64,000 nucleotides of DNA. Origin: MW101C3 sp943367595 (GTDB lineage Bacteria; Cyanobacteriota; Cyanobacteriia; PCC-6307; Cyanobiaceae). This document shows, in pieces, positions 31,658 to 41,777 of the stretch. Numbering within the stretch: the stretch's first letter is position 1; each line of letters begins with the position of its first letter. The notes under the pieces are model-generated. The model was given only the letters and a program-made list of their open reading frames with translations. It was not told the DNA's origin and searched no databases. The stretch lies in NCBI GenBank assembly GCA_943367595.1, contig CALRJS020000008.1, positions 1-64,000 of the forward strand, written 5' to 3'. The position numbers and the translations under genes were made by a program.

Positions 31658-32329
31658 ATGTCGGTGTCGGCTCCCTACTACGGCGATTCCGCCGTGATGC
31701 GCACACCGCCGCCCGACCTGCCGTCGCTGCTGCTCAAGGAACGCATCGTCTACCTGGGTCTGCCCCTCTTCTCGGACGACGACGCCAAGCGCCAGATGGG
31801 CGTGGACGTCACCGAGCTGATCATCGCCCAGATGCTTTATCTGGAGTTCGATAATCCCGAAAAGCCGATCTTCTTCTATATCAATTCCACCGGCACCAGC
31901 TGGTATTCCGGTGACGCGATCGGCTTTGAAACTGAGGCCTTCGCCATCTGCGACACGATCCGCTACGTGAAGCCGCCGGTGCACACGATCTGCATCGGCC
32001 AGGCGATGGGCACCGCCGCGATGATCCTCTCGGCCGGTGCCAAGGGGCACAGGGCGGCCCTGCCCCATGCGTCGATCGTGCTGCACCAGCCCCGCTCCGG
32101 CGCCCGCGGCCAAGCCAGCGACATCCAGATCCGTGCCCAGGAAGTGCTCACCAACAAGCGCACCATGCTGGAGATGCTGTCGGAAACCACCGGTCGCAGC
32201 GTGGAGCAGCTCAGCAAGGACTCCGACCGCATGACCTACCTCACCCCCCGCGAGGCCCTGGAATACGGCCTGATCGACCGCATCCTCACCACCCAGAAGG
32301 TGCCGGTGCCGCTGGCTGGCGCCGTCTGA
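31658..32329 (+). CDS. clpR: ClpR, catalytically inactive Clp protease subunit
   Basis: The 223-residue protein has a ClpP fold but lacks the catalytic triad. Where ClpP has GLAASMGA, this has IGQAMGTAA, with Gly118 in place of the nucleophilic Ser. The His of IVLHQP is kept, and the Asp of the active enzyme is replaced by Met in SDRMTYLTP. This matches cyanobacterial and plastid ClpR. It would form mixed heptameric rings with ClpP3, encoded 82 bp downstream, in the Clp protease core. Confidence 0.93.
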   Translation: MSVSAPYYGDSAVMRTPPPDLPSLLLKERIVYLGLPLFSDDDAKRQMGVDVTELIIAQMLYLEFDNPEKPIFFYINSTGTSWYSGDAIGFETEAFAICDTIRYVKPPVHTICIGQAMGTAAMILSAGAKGHRAALPHASIVLHQPRSGARGQASDIQIRAQEVLTNKRTMLEMLSETTGRSVEQLSKDSDRMTYLTPREALEYGLIDRILTTQKVPVPLAGAV

Positions 32330-32411
32330 TGCCGGGCGGGCCGGCCCCTGCCGGCTTGTTTCCGCCTTCCTGCTCCCGCAACGTTTTCCGCACCCTCACC
32401 ACTCCCTCGCC

Positions 32412-33014
32412 ATGCCCATCGGCACCCCCAGCGTTCCTTACCGTCTCCCCGGCAGCCAATACGAGCGCTGGGTCGACATCTACACGCGGCTCGGCGTGGA
32501 GCGCATTCTCTTTCTGGGCTCGGAGGTGAACGACGGCATCGCCAACAGCCTGGTGGCGCAGATGCTCTACCTCGATTCCGACGACAACAGCAAACCGATC
32601 TACCTCTACATCAACTCGCCAGGTGGCTCGGTCACGGCGGGTCTGGCGATCTTCGACACCATCCAGTACGTGAAGTCGGAGGTGATCACCATCTGCGTGG
32701 GTCTGGCGGCCAGCATGGGGGCCTTCCTGCTGGCGGCGGGCACCAAGGGCAAACGGCTCGCCCTGCCGCACGCGCGGATCATGATCCACCAGCCCCTGGG
32801 CGGCACCAGCCAGCGCCAGGCCAGCGACATCGAGATCGAGGCGCGCGAGATCCTGCGCATCAAGGACATGCTCAACCAGAGCCTGGCGGACATGTCCGGC
32901 CAGAGCCTGGAGAAGATCGCCAAGGACACCGACCGCGACTACTTCCTCAGCGCCGCCGAGGCCAAGGCTTACGGGCTGATCGATCGGGTGATCGACCACC
33001 CCAGCGAGGTCTGA
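32412..33014 (+). CDS. clpP: ATP-dependent Clp protease proteolytic subunit (ClpP3 type)
   Basis: This 200-residue serine protease has all three catalytic residues: Ser in VGLAASMGAFLL, His in IMIHQPLGG and Asp in DTDRDYFLS. The YINSPGGSVTAGLAIFDT oxyanion-strand motif is conserved. It sits directly after clpR, the arrangement of the clpR-clpP3 operon in cyanobacteria, where the pair makes an essential housekeeping protease with ClpC. Confidence 0.96.
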   Translation: MPIGTPSVPYRLPGSQYERWVDIYTRLGVERILFLGSEVNDGIANSLVAQMLYLDSDDNSKPIYLYINSPGGSVTAGLAIFDTIQYVKSEVITICVGLAASMGAFLLAAGTKGKRLALPHARIMIHQPLGGTSQRQASDIEIEAREILRIKDMLNQSLADMSGQSLEKIAKDTDRDYFLSAAEAKAYGLIDRVIDHPSEV

Positions 33015-33073
33015 GCCCGAGGCCGGGTGGGGCGCGACCGTAAAGTCGCTGTTTGCCCTGCCCGATTCGCCGG

Positions 33074-34069
<996 letters not shown>

Positions 34070-34085
34070 CCCTGAGCAGCCAGCC

Positions 34086-35423
34086 ATGCGCCGCGGCCTG
34101 CTTTCCCTGGCCTGGGGAAGTGCCCAGGCCAGCGCCAGCCTCACCCTGGCGTCCGCGGCCTGGCTGGTCAGCGGCCTCACGGCCTCACCGCTGATCAACA
34201 GCCTCCTGCCCGTGCTGGCCACGGCGGCGGCACTGATGCCGTTACCGCAGCAGCCCTTGCTGGGCAGCCTGCTGCAACTGCTCGCCACCCTGCTGCTGCT
34301 GGCCATCGGGCTGCACAGCCAGACCGTCGGCGCTGCCACTGGCGCTGGTGCTGGCGCTGTTTCTGCCTCCGCCTCTGCTGCCGGCAGTGGTGCGGTGCTG
34401 CCCCTGGTGCTGGCCTTGCTGGCGGTGCTGCTGTTCGGACTCGGTCTGCAGATCGCCCAGCTGCCGCTGCAGCGGTTCCTGGTGGGAGTACAGGGGATTT
34501 CGATGCGGCGCCTGCGCTCGGGTTCCGAGCTCGGCGCCCTGCTGGGCCACCTGCTCACGGCCCTGCTGTTTCCGGTCGGCAAGGCGGTGCTGCAGTTCTC
34601 ACAGGCACTCGTGCTGCTGCTGCCGCTGCTGCCTGCTGCCCTGCTCTCGCGCCGCCCGGGTTACCGCAACCTCCCCCCTCGCTCAGGCCCGGGTGCCGCC
34701 TCAGCAGGGTCCGTGACCACTTTCACATCTTCCGCCGCCACTGCCGTAAGCGTTTCCGCCGCCACCGCTTCCGCCGTCACCGCCGTAGGAGCTTCCGCCC
34801 ACGTGGAAAGTGCCGGTGGGGCCGACCCTGCCGGCGGGGTGTCCCTGAACTGGCGCTGCTGCCTGCAGGGGATTCTGTTCGGCAGTCTGTTCGGCCTGCT
34901 GCCCCTCTGGGTGCGTCAGCTGGGGGGTGGCAGCTGCTTCGATTTCGGCATGGTGCTCACCGCCTACGGGCTTGGACGCCTCCTGGCCGCCGCAGGACCC
35001 ACCGGCTCTCTGCCGTTTCCACCCGCGCTCGTCGTCGCGCCGCCGCTCCTTGGACCGTGGCGGCTGCATCCGGCCCGGGGCCTTCCCTACCTCCTGCTGG
35101 CGTTCACGCTGGCGGCCACCCAGTGGCTGCCGGGGTGGGGGCCCCTGGTGCTGTTCCTGCCGATGGGGGCCCTGGCTGCCTTCAGCGATGCCTGGCTGGT
35201 GGCCACGCTCGACGCTCATCCAGATGAACCCACCACAGACGAGCCGCTGCGCTGGCAGGTCCTGGCGCGCTCCAGTGGTGTCGGAGCCCTGGCCGGCAGC
35301 CTGTTGATGGGCGGCACCGCCCAGCTGCTCGGCCTGCCTCTGGCGCTGCCGCTGCAGGTGCTGGCGTTCGCCGCCGCCGCCGTGCCCCTGTCACTGGCGG
35401 GCCGCCGCCGAGGCCTGGTTTGA
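34086..35423 (+). CDS. MFS-like multi-pass membrane protein with Ala/Ser/Thr-rich linkers
   Basis: The 445-residue protein has roughly ten to twelve hydrophobic segments in two halves, separated by a long low-complexity linker (about residues 196-253, Ser/Ala/Thr/Val-rich). A second such stretch is near residues 82-104. The layout and patches such as FGMVLTAYGLGRLLAA resemble the major facilitator superfamily, but no subfamily signature is visible. It starts 16 bp after ilvC, and its stop overlaps the cbiB start as TTGA, so it belongs to this operon. The substrate is unknown; a link to cobalamin is only contextual. Confidence 0.65.
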   Translation: MRRGLLSLAWGSAQASASLTLASAAWLVSGLTASPLINSLLPVLATAAALMPLPQQPLLGSLLQLLATLLLLAIGLHSQTVGAATGAGAGAVSASASAAGSGAVLPLVLALLAVLLFGLGLQIAQLPLQRFLVGVQGISMRRLRSGSELGALLGHLLTALLFPVGKAVLQFSQALVLLLPLLPAALLSRRPGYRNLPPRSGPGAASAGSVTTFTSSAATAVSVSAATASAVTAVGASAHVESAGGADPAGGVSLNWRCCLQGILFGSLFGLLPLWVRQLGGGSCFDFGMVLTAYGLGRLLAAAGPTGSLPFPPALVVAPPLLGPWRLHPARGLPYLLLAFTLAATQWLPGWGPLVLFLPMGALAAFSDAWLVATLDAHPDEPTTDEPLRWQVLARSSGVGALAGSLLMGGTAQLLGLPLALPLQVLAFAAAAVPLSLAGRRRGLV

Positions 35424-36556
35424 GCAGCAGCGATGCAGGTGCTGCCCTGCTGGTCTGGCTGACCGTGGCGGCGGCCTGCGGCCTTGACCGCTGGATCGGC
35501 GATCCGCCCGGCTGGCTGCATCCGGTGCAGGTGATGGGTTGGTGGATCAGCATCCTGCGCCGCAGCGCCGAAGCCTGGGCCGGCGATCGGCCCTGGCAGC
35601 TGCGGCTGGCCGGTGCAGGCCTCACCGTGCTGCTGGTGGGCGGCAGTGCTGGTGCCGGTTGGCTGCTGGAGGCTCTGGCCTGGCGTCAGCCGGCGCTGGG
35701 TCTGCCGCTGCTCTGGCTGGGTCTGACCAGCTGCCTGGCAGGAGCAAGCCTGGAGCAGGCGGTGCGGGCGGCGGTGGCGCCGCTCCAGCGGGATCCAGCC
35801 CAGGCCCTTCCCTCTGCCGCGGCCCTGGCGGAGGCCAGGGCCCGTCTGGAGTGGATCGTGGGCCGGGACGTCGACCAGCTGGACGAGGCCGGCATCCTGC
35901 GGGCCGCCGCAGAAACCGCCGCCGAGAACAGCGTGGACGGGCTGTTTGCCCCGCTCTTCTGGCTCCTGGTGGGCGCCGGCCTCTGGGTGGCGGCGGGGTT
36001 GATACCGCCCGCAGCAGTCCTGCCGTTCTCCGCAGACGGTCTGACCGTGCCTGGGCAGGCCCTGGCCCATGGTCTTCCCCCAGTGCCCGGGCCGCTGGCG
36101 CTCGGCTGGGCCTTCAAGGCCAGCAGCACGCTGGATTCGATGCTGGGGTACCGCCGCGGGCGGCTGCGTTGGCTGGGCACCGCGGGCGCCCGGCTCGACG
36201 ACCTGCTCACCTGGTTGCCCTGCCGCCTGGTGGCACTCACCCTGCCGCTGCTGCAGGCCGGCCGTTGGCAGGCCGTGGCCCAGCTGCGGCTCGCCTTGCG
36301 GGAGGGAAGCCCCGACCCGTCGCCGAATGCGGGTGTGTCACAGGCGGCCTTCGCTGCCGCAGCCCATCTGCGCCTCGGCGGCGCCAACCACTACGGCGGT
36401 GTGCGGATCGACAAGCCGGTGCTTGGCGCGGGCTGGCCGGCAGCAGACCAGGCAGGCGTGGAGCGCCTGTTGCGACTGTCCCGGCAGCTGGAGCTGCTCT
36501 GGCTGCTGGTGGCCTTGCCGCTGCTGCTGCTCATCGCTGGCCTGAGAGCGCGTTGA
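35420..36556 (+). CDS. cbiB: Adenosylcobinamide-phosphate synthase (CbiB/CobD)
   Basis: The integral membrane enzyme attaches the aminopropanol arm to cobyric acid in cobalamin synthesis. Signature blocks are DRWIGDPPGWLHPVQVMG near the N-terminus, AAAETAAENSVDGLFAPLFW in the middle, and KASSTLDSMLGYR with RLDDLLTWLPCRL. The C-terminal FAAAAHLRLGGANHYGG is also typical. The TTG start at 35420 overlaps the previous stop. At 378 residues it is longer than many homologues because of an insertion around residues 195-220. Confidence 0.92.
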   Translation: MSSSDAGAALLVWLTVAAACGLDRWIGDPPGWLHPVQVMGWWISILRRSAEAWAGDRPWQLRLAGAGLTVLLVGGSAGAGWLLEALAWRQPALGLPLLWLGLTSCLAGASLEQAVRAAVAPLQRDPAQALPSAAALAEARARLEWIVGRDVDQLDEAGILRAAAETAAENSVDGLFAPLFWLLVGAGLWVAAGLIPPAAVLPFSADGLTVPGQALAHGLPPVPGPLALGWAFKASSTLDSMLGYRRGRLRWLGTAGARLDDLLTWLPCRLVALTLPLLQAGRWQAVAQLRLALREGSPDPSPNAGVSQAAFAAAAHLRLGGANHYGGVRIDKPVLGAGWPAADQAGVERLLRLSRQLELLWLLVALPLLLLIAGLRAR

Positions 36557-36753
36557 CGCCTGGCTGCCATCCGCTGCTTGCCGCCTGCCGCTCAACCTGT
36601 GCAGCTGAACTCTGGCAGCTCAACCCTGGCTGCCTGGCCTGACGGCTGGTTGCCACGGTTGGCTTCCAATCCTGACCGACACGACTAGACGAGCAGGCAA
36701 CACCTCTCGTTGAAGGTCTCTTCCCCTGAAAGCTCTGCCGATGAAGGCTCTGC

Positions 36754-37584
36754 TCAGTAGGCGCCGCGGTCCATCGGGAAGAGGATCACCCCAACGGTGC
36801 GGAAGATGATCGCCAGATCGGCGCGGAAGCCGCGGTGGCGGGCATAGGCCACATCCATCCGCACCCGTTCGGCATAGCGGAGGTTGTTGCGACCGGACAC
36901 CTGCCAGAGCCCGGTGAGCCCGGGCCTGACCGCCAGCACCTCATCCATGCGGCGCCCATAGCGCTTGAGCTCGTCCCTGACGATCGGCCGGGGACCCACC
37001 ACGCTCATTTCTCCGCGCAGCACGTTGAGGAACTGGGGCAGCTCATCGAGGCTGGAGCGGCGCAGAAAGCGGCCGATCGGTGTGATCCGTGGATCGGCCT
37101 TGAGCTTGAAATCCTTGCCGAATTCGCGCTTGAGCTCAGGGGATTGCTCGAGCAACGCCTGAAGCATGCGATCAGCATCCTTGCGCATGGTGCGGAATTT
37201 GATGCAGCCGAAATCGCGGTAGCCCCGGCCGATGCGACGCTGCACGTAGAACACCGGGCCCGGCGAGCTCACCTTCACCAGGGCCGCCAGCAGCAGAAAC
37301 AGCGGGCTGCCCAGCCCGAGCACCGCCAGTGAAAAGAGGATGTCACCGGTGCGCTTGATCACCCGGGAGGAGGTGCTCTGGGCTTCGATCAGTTGCGCCG
37401 CTGTGGGTCGATCACTCGAGCTCGGCACGGCAGTGAGGGCTGGCCCTCTGCCTGGCAGCGGGGTGATGGCGGGGGAAGTGGCAGACAGGGCGGCGGAGTG
37501 GGAAAGGGTGGAAGGGTTCGCTGGTGTGGCCAAAAAGTGCGGCAGGGTGGCGGGCTTACAGGGATTGCTGCTGGTGTTCACCAT
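36754..37584 (-). CDS. Polyprenyl-phosphate sugar-1-phosphate transferase
   Basis: The enzyme loads the first sugar onto undecaprenyl phosphate for extracellular or surface polysaccharide synthesis. After a Pro/Ser/Thr-rich N-terminal region of about 75 residues comes KRTGDILFSLAVLGLGSPLFLLLAALVKVSSPGPVFY, one membrane segment, then the catalytic blocks FGCIKFRTMRKDA, RSSLDELPQFLNVLRGEMSVVGPRP and VRPGLTGLWQVSGR. It is a short-form (WbaP C-terminal-like) member. A GT4 glycosyltransferase on the same strand lies upstream across the 17-bp repeat array. Confidence 0.92.
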   Translation of the reverse strand: MVNTSSNPCKPATLPHFLATPANPSTLSHSAALSATSPAITPLPGRGPALTAVPSSSDRPTAAQLIEAQSTSSRVIKRTGDILFSLAVLGLGSPLFLLLAALVKVSSPGPVFYVQRRIGRGYRDFGCIKFRTMRKDADRMLQALLEQSPELKREFGKDFKLKADPRITPIGRFLRRSSLDELPQFLNVLRGEMSVVGPRPIVRDELKRYGRRMDEVLAVRPGLTGLWQVSGRNNLRYAERVRMDVAYARHRGFRADLAIIFRTVGVILFPMDRGAY

Positions 37585-37719
37585 CCCACCCCTTGGTGTT
37601 GAAACTCTAAAAATCGTTTCGTAGGCCTACAAGCCGGCAAGGTCACTCAGACCAGAGGCACAGCCAGGGTCTCTCGGCACGTCTGTGTTCCACCGATCTG
37701 GAGGCAGACTGCCGCACAA

Positions 37720-37942
37720 TGCAGGGCTCTGCGCAGTGCAGCGATCTGAGCGCTGCAGCGATCTGGCCAGTGCAGCGATCTGAGCGGTGCAGCGATCTGG
37801 CCAGTGCAGCGATCTGAGCGGTGCAGCGCCCTGACCCGCCGCAGCACTAGGCCCTACACAGCACCCTGCCTGACTCAGCGCCCTGCCCAACACGGCACCC
37901 TGTTCCACACAGCGCCCCGCTCCACACAGCGCGCTGTTCGTC
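37720..37942. repeat. Tandem array of about thirteen 17-bp units
   Basis: From 37737 to 37821 five units alternate TGCAGCGATCTGAGCGG and TGCAGCGATCTGGCCAG with almost no change. A degenerate unit precedes them at 37720. After 37822 the phase continues in a second form, ACAGCGCCCTGNNCNAC, up to 37942, with one 19-bp unit at 37839-37857. The array fills most of the 430-bp space between the sugar transferase and the glycosyltransferase; I see no gene in that space. A 17-bp period is not a multiple of three and there are no spacers, so it is neither coding nor CRISPR. Confidence 0.88.
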
Positions 37943-38013
37943 TCGGAGTGCTGCTTGCCGTTGCGCGCTCGGGCAAGCCGCTCGGCTCTGGCAGGTGCAA
38001 CTCAGTGCATGGC

Positions 38014-39207
38014 TCAGCCCTGGACCCATGGAAGGGGCTGACGGCCCTGACTCAGGCGGACCCCGTGCTGTTGCCAGTAGCGCTCCAGCAACCCCAGCAG
38101 GCGCTCCCGGAAGCGCTCGGGGGCGAAGGTCTCGGCCCATGCCCGTTGCCGCTCGGGCGGGAACCGGGACCAGAGGCGTTGCTGTTCGAATTGCTCCAGC
38201 GCTGCCACGAGGCTGGAGCTGGTGGGCGCGTCGAACAACAGGCCGGTGGGGTGCGGGCAGCCGCTTTTGAGGCAACGGACACTGTCGAGCAGGCCCCCCT
38301 GCCCCAGACCGATCACCGGCGCTCCCGCCGCCATGGCCTCCACCGGAGCGATGCCGAAATCCTCCAGGCCGGCATGCAGAAACGCTCGGCAGCGCCCCAT
38401 CAGGCCGTTCACCTCCTCCTCCGAACAACGTCCGAGGAAACGCACGCTCGGACCCGCCAGCTGCTCCAGGCGCTGCCGTTCCGGTCCGTCGCCCACCAGC
38501 CACAACGGCAGACCGGTGCGGTTGAAGGCCTCCACCATCAGGTCCACCCGCTTGTAGGGCACCAACCGGCAGACGGAGAGATAGAAGTCGTCGCGGGGCA
38601 GATGGCAATCGAAGCGATCGACTGCCACCGGTGGGTGCAGCACCGCACTGCTGCGGCCCCAGTAGCGCCGGATTCGGCGGGCGGTGAAGCGGGAGTTGGC
38701 GAGGATCCGATCGACGCGACCGGCACTGACCACGTCCCACTGACGCAGCTGGTGCAGCTGCCAGCGCAGCAGCGGCCCCAGCGGACCGCGGGCGATGGCG
38801 GAGCGCGACAGGTAGGCGTGCATCTGGTCCCAGGCGTAGCGCACTGGCGTGTGCACGTAACTCACATGCAGCTGTTCGGGGTCGGTGAGCACGCCCTTGG
38901 CCACCAGGTGGGAGCTGCTCAGCACCAGCGGATAGCCCCGCAGGTCGAGCTGTTCGATCGCCAGAGGCAGCAGGGGCAGATACTGCTGCACGTGACTGGC
39001 CCCCCAGGGCAGTTGCTGGATGAAGGAGGTGCGGATCGTGCGCCGGTGCAGCCAGCTCTGGGGCCGGCGGCTTTCCCCGTCCACAAGTGCGAACAGGTGC
39101 GGATGCAGAAGAGCGTCCATTTCCTGGACCACCAGCTCCGAGCCGCCCACGGACCGGGGGGTGAACCACTCGTGAACGAGGGCGATCTGGTCGGGCACCC
39201 TGGGCAT
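38014..39207 (-). CDS. GT4-family glycosyltransferase
   Basis: The GT-B enzyme of 397 residues starts MPRVPDQIALVHEWFTPRSVGGSE, has the acceptor-side SYVHTPVRYAWD block, and in the C-terminal half shows VCRLVPYKRVDLMVEAF and the Ex7E motif EDFGIAPVEAMAAGAPVIG. It probably transfers a hexose (often mannose) in polysaccharide assembly. The frame extends to 39402, but ATG 39207 begins the family sequence and avoids overlap with the divergent small gene. Its neighbour, the sugar transferase, suggests the same pathway. Confidence 0.9.
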   Translation of the reverse strand: MPRVPDQIALVHEWFTPRSVGGSELVVQEMDALLHPHLFALVDGESRRPQSWLHRRTIRTSFIQQLPWGASHVQQYLPLLPLAIEQLDLRGYPLVLSSSHLVAKGVLTDPEQLHVSYVHTPVRYAWDQMHAYLSRSAIARGPLGPLLRWQLHQLRQWDVVSAGRVDRILANSRFTARRIRRYWGRSSAVLHPPVAVDRFDCHLPRDDFYLSVCRLVPYKRVDLMVEAFNRTGLPLWLVGDGPERQRLEQLAGPSVRFLGRCSEEEVNGLMGRCRAFLHAGLEDFGIAPVEAMAAGAPVIGLGQGGLLDSVRCLKSGCPHPTGLLFDAPTSSSLVAALEQFEQQRLWSRFPPERQRAWAETFAPERFRERLLGLLERYWQQHGVRLSQGRQPLPWVQG

Positions 39208-39301
39208 GGCGGCACCGTAAGCGCGCCGATGGCCGGCGAGGTCACGAAAGCTCTCAGTGGATTGCCATCCCTGCCGCGGGTCTGGATGCTGAACCCAGTC
39301 C

Positions 39302-39553
39302 ATGGTCGCCATGCCGATCCGCGATCTGCTTGAAGATGCCCTCGAGGAACCCTCGATCGGCGAGACCGACTGCTTCCAGTGGCATGCCACGGCGGTGGGC
39401 ATTGCCGCGCTCTGGCGAGCGGGTCAGCCGCCGGCAGTACCGCCCTTTGAGGTGGCCCTGAAGGAAGGCCTGCTGGTGGGCCTGGATCTGAGCCGGGAGG
39501 AACGGGAGTTTCATCAGCTCCGGAAAGGACTGGTGCTGCTGTTCCATTCGTGA
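39302..39553 (+). CDS. Small hypothetical protein, 83 residues
   Basis: The protein MVAMPIRDLLEDALEEPSIGETDCFQW continues with a predicted helix rich in Ala and Leu and ends REEREFHQLRKGLVLLF. I recognise no family. It has the codon pattern of a real gene, fits the gap before the diguanylate cyclase and is divergent from the glycosyltransferase. A second ATG three codons in could be the start. Function unknown. Confidence 0.5.
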   Translation: MVAMPIRDLLEDALEEPSIGETDCFQWHATAVGIAALWRAGQPPAVPPFEVALKEGLLVGLDLSREEREFHQLRKGLVLLFHS

Positions 39554-39614
39554 GGCTTACATCCTCTGATGTTTACCTCCCTGCTGGGATGCTTGCCGCA
39601 CAGAGGGGTTAGGG

Positions 39615-39661
39615 GTTTCTTGCAGCCCAGCGGGGTTGCTTGCAGCCCAGCGGGTTGCAAG
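39615..39661. repeat. Two copies of a 17-bp direct repeat
   Basis: The word CTTGCAGCCCAGCGGG occurs twice about 21 bp apart, directly before the stop of the diguanylate cyclase gene. A partial third copy is suggested by TTGCAAGC. Confidence 0.6.
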
Positions 39662-39662
39662 C

Positions 39663-41564
39663 TCAGGTGGCTTGGTCTGTTGGTGTGATCGCCACCACGC
39701 TGTTACGGCCTCTGCGCTTGGCCAAGTAATGGGCTTGGTCCATGCGCGCCAGGAAGGAATCAGGATCGTCGTCATCGAGGTCGAGCAACGCGACGCCAAG
39801 GCTCACGCTCACTGAGGTGGCCAGTTCTCCGCTGGAAATCCTCAGCTCCTGCACTTTCAGCCGCAGAGCTTCGGCTACCAGCAGCGCGCGATCCTGCTGG
39901 CAGTCGATCAACAGGATCACGAACTCCTCGCCGCCATAGCGAAAGCAGTAGTCGGTGGCGCGGATGCCGGTGCTGATCGCGTGGGCCACAGCTTGGAGTG
40001 CCTTGTCTCCAAAGGGGTGCCCATAGCGATCGTTGACCTCCTTGAAGTGGTCGATGTCGACAAGGATGCCGATCAAAGGCTGGTGGCTGCGTTGGGATCT
40101 GGCCACATCCTCGCCAAGACGCAGGTGAAAATCGCGCCGATTTCTGCAACCTGTAAGTGCATCGGTCATGCTCAGTTCGGCCATCTGATCTCTGGAACGG
40201 GCGAGCTCCAGAGTGAGTTGATTGATGCGACGAATACGCATGTTGATCAAGTTGATCATGGTGGCGAATTCGGTGATGGCCGTTACTGCCAGCGTGGGCA
40301 TCAACATGCTGGATTCCCCGGAGGCTTCCGGGCGAGGTTCGGCCAGCAGGGGCTTCAGCAGTTTCTGGATTTCATTTTCGAAAAGCCGCGCGAGTTGTTC
40401 CGTGATCAGCACCCCAACAAGCAGCAGCAGGCCGAGCAAGCCGAAGGTATGGAGAGATTCGGTTTGGAGCTTCTTGATCAGCGGGGCTGCAGGGGAGACA
40501 ACGCGGGTGATCACCTCGTCAGGCATTGCCGTTGAGGCTGTATTGGCGTCTTGATCGAGCGATTGAACTTCTGTCTGCCAGTAGCTGTCGAGCAGTTTCA
40601 TAAGCTGAATTTTGCTTCCCTGCGGCAGCAAGATGGTGAGGCCTTTCTGAGTGACATAGCTGGCGCCGCCATCCACGTACTGCCGATCAAGAAGGCGAAA
40701 GAGAGCCGGATTCGAATTAGCCTTGATGATTTTTTCATCGTCGGTAGCATCGCTGTCTTTGCGTTCCCGCTCAATCGCAATCTGCTCCCTGCCGATCCAG
40801 AAATTGGAGTTCCTGTCGTTAAGAAAGGAATCGGGAAGTGAGCGTGAGGCTTGCGCAACGGCGACCAGATTGCTCAGTTCATCCCGCTGAGAGACCTTGA
40901 CCAGTTGATTGGCCGAGAGCCCCCAAGTGATCAGGGAAGGAGTTAACAGGGCGAGCAAGCCAAAGGCGAAGATGGCTGTTCGTATGGACACGCTCTGGTC
41001 GGGCCGTGGTCTGATCCATAGCCGATAGACCAGCACAAGCAATACAGCCATCAACGTATTGAGCACACCGTTGACCGCCTGCTTGAGGGCGATCAGCGTG
41101 GTGGGGACAAGATCAACATCAAGAAGGATGTGGTAAAAAATGAACGTGAGGGGAATCCCGATCAGCAACCAAAAAGTGAGATCGTGAAGGATGATGCGAT
41201 CGTTGATCAGTCCTTCCTGACTTTTGGAATCCCTGTTTGTGGCGAGCGATAGCCAGGTGATTTCCAGGACGTAGATGATTGTTCCCCATGGATGCCCCCA
41301 GGCGATCCAGGTAACAAAAGCGGCAATGACGCCGATGATCAATCCCCACCATTGCTGCCAGATGAGGAGTGCTAAAACTGCAAAAATTGAGCCAAAAACT
41401 ATATTAACACCAATTGTGACTGGAAGATTAATCAGGGTGCCAAAGATCGCCCCCCAGAGAAGCAGGGCAAAGGCCGGGATCGTGGGGTGAGGTTGGCGGG
41501 CCGACAAAAAGTGTTTTCCGGCAGGAAATGGCTCCATGTTGAATATACATGGTCGCGGATTCAC
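39663..41564 (-). CDS. Membrane diguanylate cyclase (GGDEF) with an integral-membrane sensor region
   Basis: The 633-residue protein has five to seven hydrophobic helices in the first 220 residues, a probable extracytoplasmic sensing segment (about 225-360), another membrane helix (TFGLLGLLLLVGVLITEQL), then a coiled linker and a GGDEF domain. The active-site motif is GGEEF, and the RxxD inhibitory site is present five residues upstream (RATDYCFRYGGEEF), so c-di-GMP synthesis with product inhibition is expected. The start is GTG 41564, preceded by AGAAGG. The DNA is clearly more AT-rich than its neighbours, especially over 40700-41564, which hints at transfer. Confidence 0.92.
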   Translation of the reverse strand: MNPRPCIFNMEPFPAGKHFLSARQPHPTIPAFALLLWGAIFGTLINLPVTIGVNIVFGSIFAVLALLIWQQWWGLIIGVIAAFVTWIAWGHPWGTIIYVLEITWLSLATNRDSKSQEGLINDRIILHDLTFWLLIGIPLTFIFYHILLDVDLVPTTLIALKQAVNGVLNTLMAVLLVLVYRLWIRPRPDQSVSIRTAIFAFGLLALLTPSLITWGLSANQLVKVSQRDELSNLVAVAQASRSLPDSFLNDRNSNFWIGREQIAIERERKDSDATDDEKIIKANSNPALFRLLDRQYVDGGASYVTQKGLTILLPQGSKIQLMKLLDSYWQTEVQSLDQDANTASTAMPDEVITRVVSPAAPLIKKLQTESLHTFGLLGLLLLVGVLITEQLARLFENEIQKLLKPLLAEPRPEASGESSMLMPTLAVTAITEFATMINLINMRIRRINQLTLELARSRDQMAELSMTDALTGCRNRRDFHLRLGEDVARSQRSHQPLIGILVDIDHFKEVNDRYGHPFGDKALQAVAHAISTGIRATDYCFRYGGEEFVILLIDCQQDRALLVAEALRLKVQELRISSGELATSVSVSLGVALLDLDDDDPDSFLARMDQAHYLAKRRGRNSVVAITPTDQAT

Positions 41565-41777
41565 TTGCCTTCTGAATTTCGTATGGATCGTTACTGGGCC
41601 TCCAATACCAGCCGAATTGGCGCTCTGGCTTTGCCTCCATGCGCGAATTCGTTGAACATCGGCTCAGTTTTTGTGCATGCCTGCTGCCGGCCGCCCATCG
41701 GCGCACTTGCCGCACCTTCCCAGGGCTGGTGGCGGTGGTCTCCGCCAGGATGGGGCCTACGCCCGCAGAGCACCTAG

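Noticed and set aside
37720..37942. CRISPR array
   Set aside because: The units are 17 bp with no unique spacers between them, and no cas genes are near. It is a plain tandem repeat.
37627..39169. Long minus-strand frames reading through the 17-bp repeats and the glycosyltransferase
   Set aside because: They encode low-complexity Ala/Arg/Ser/Cys sequence that comes from the repeats and from the other frames of the glycosyltransferase gene.
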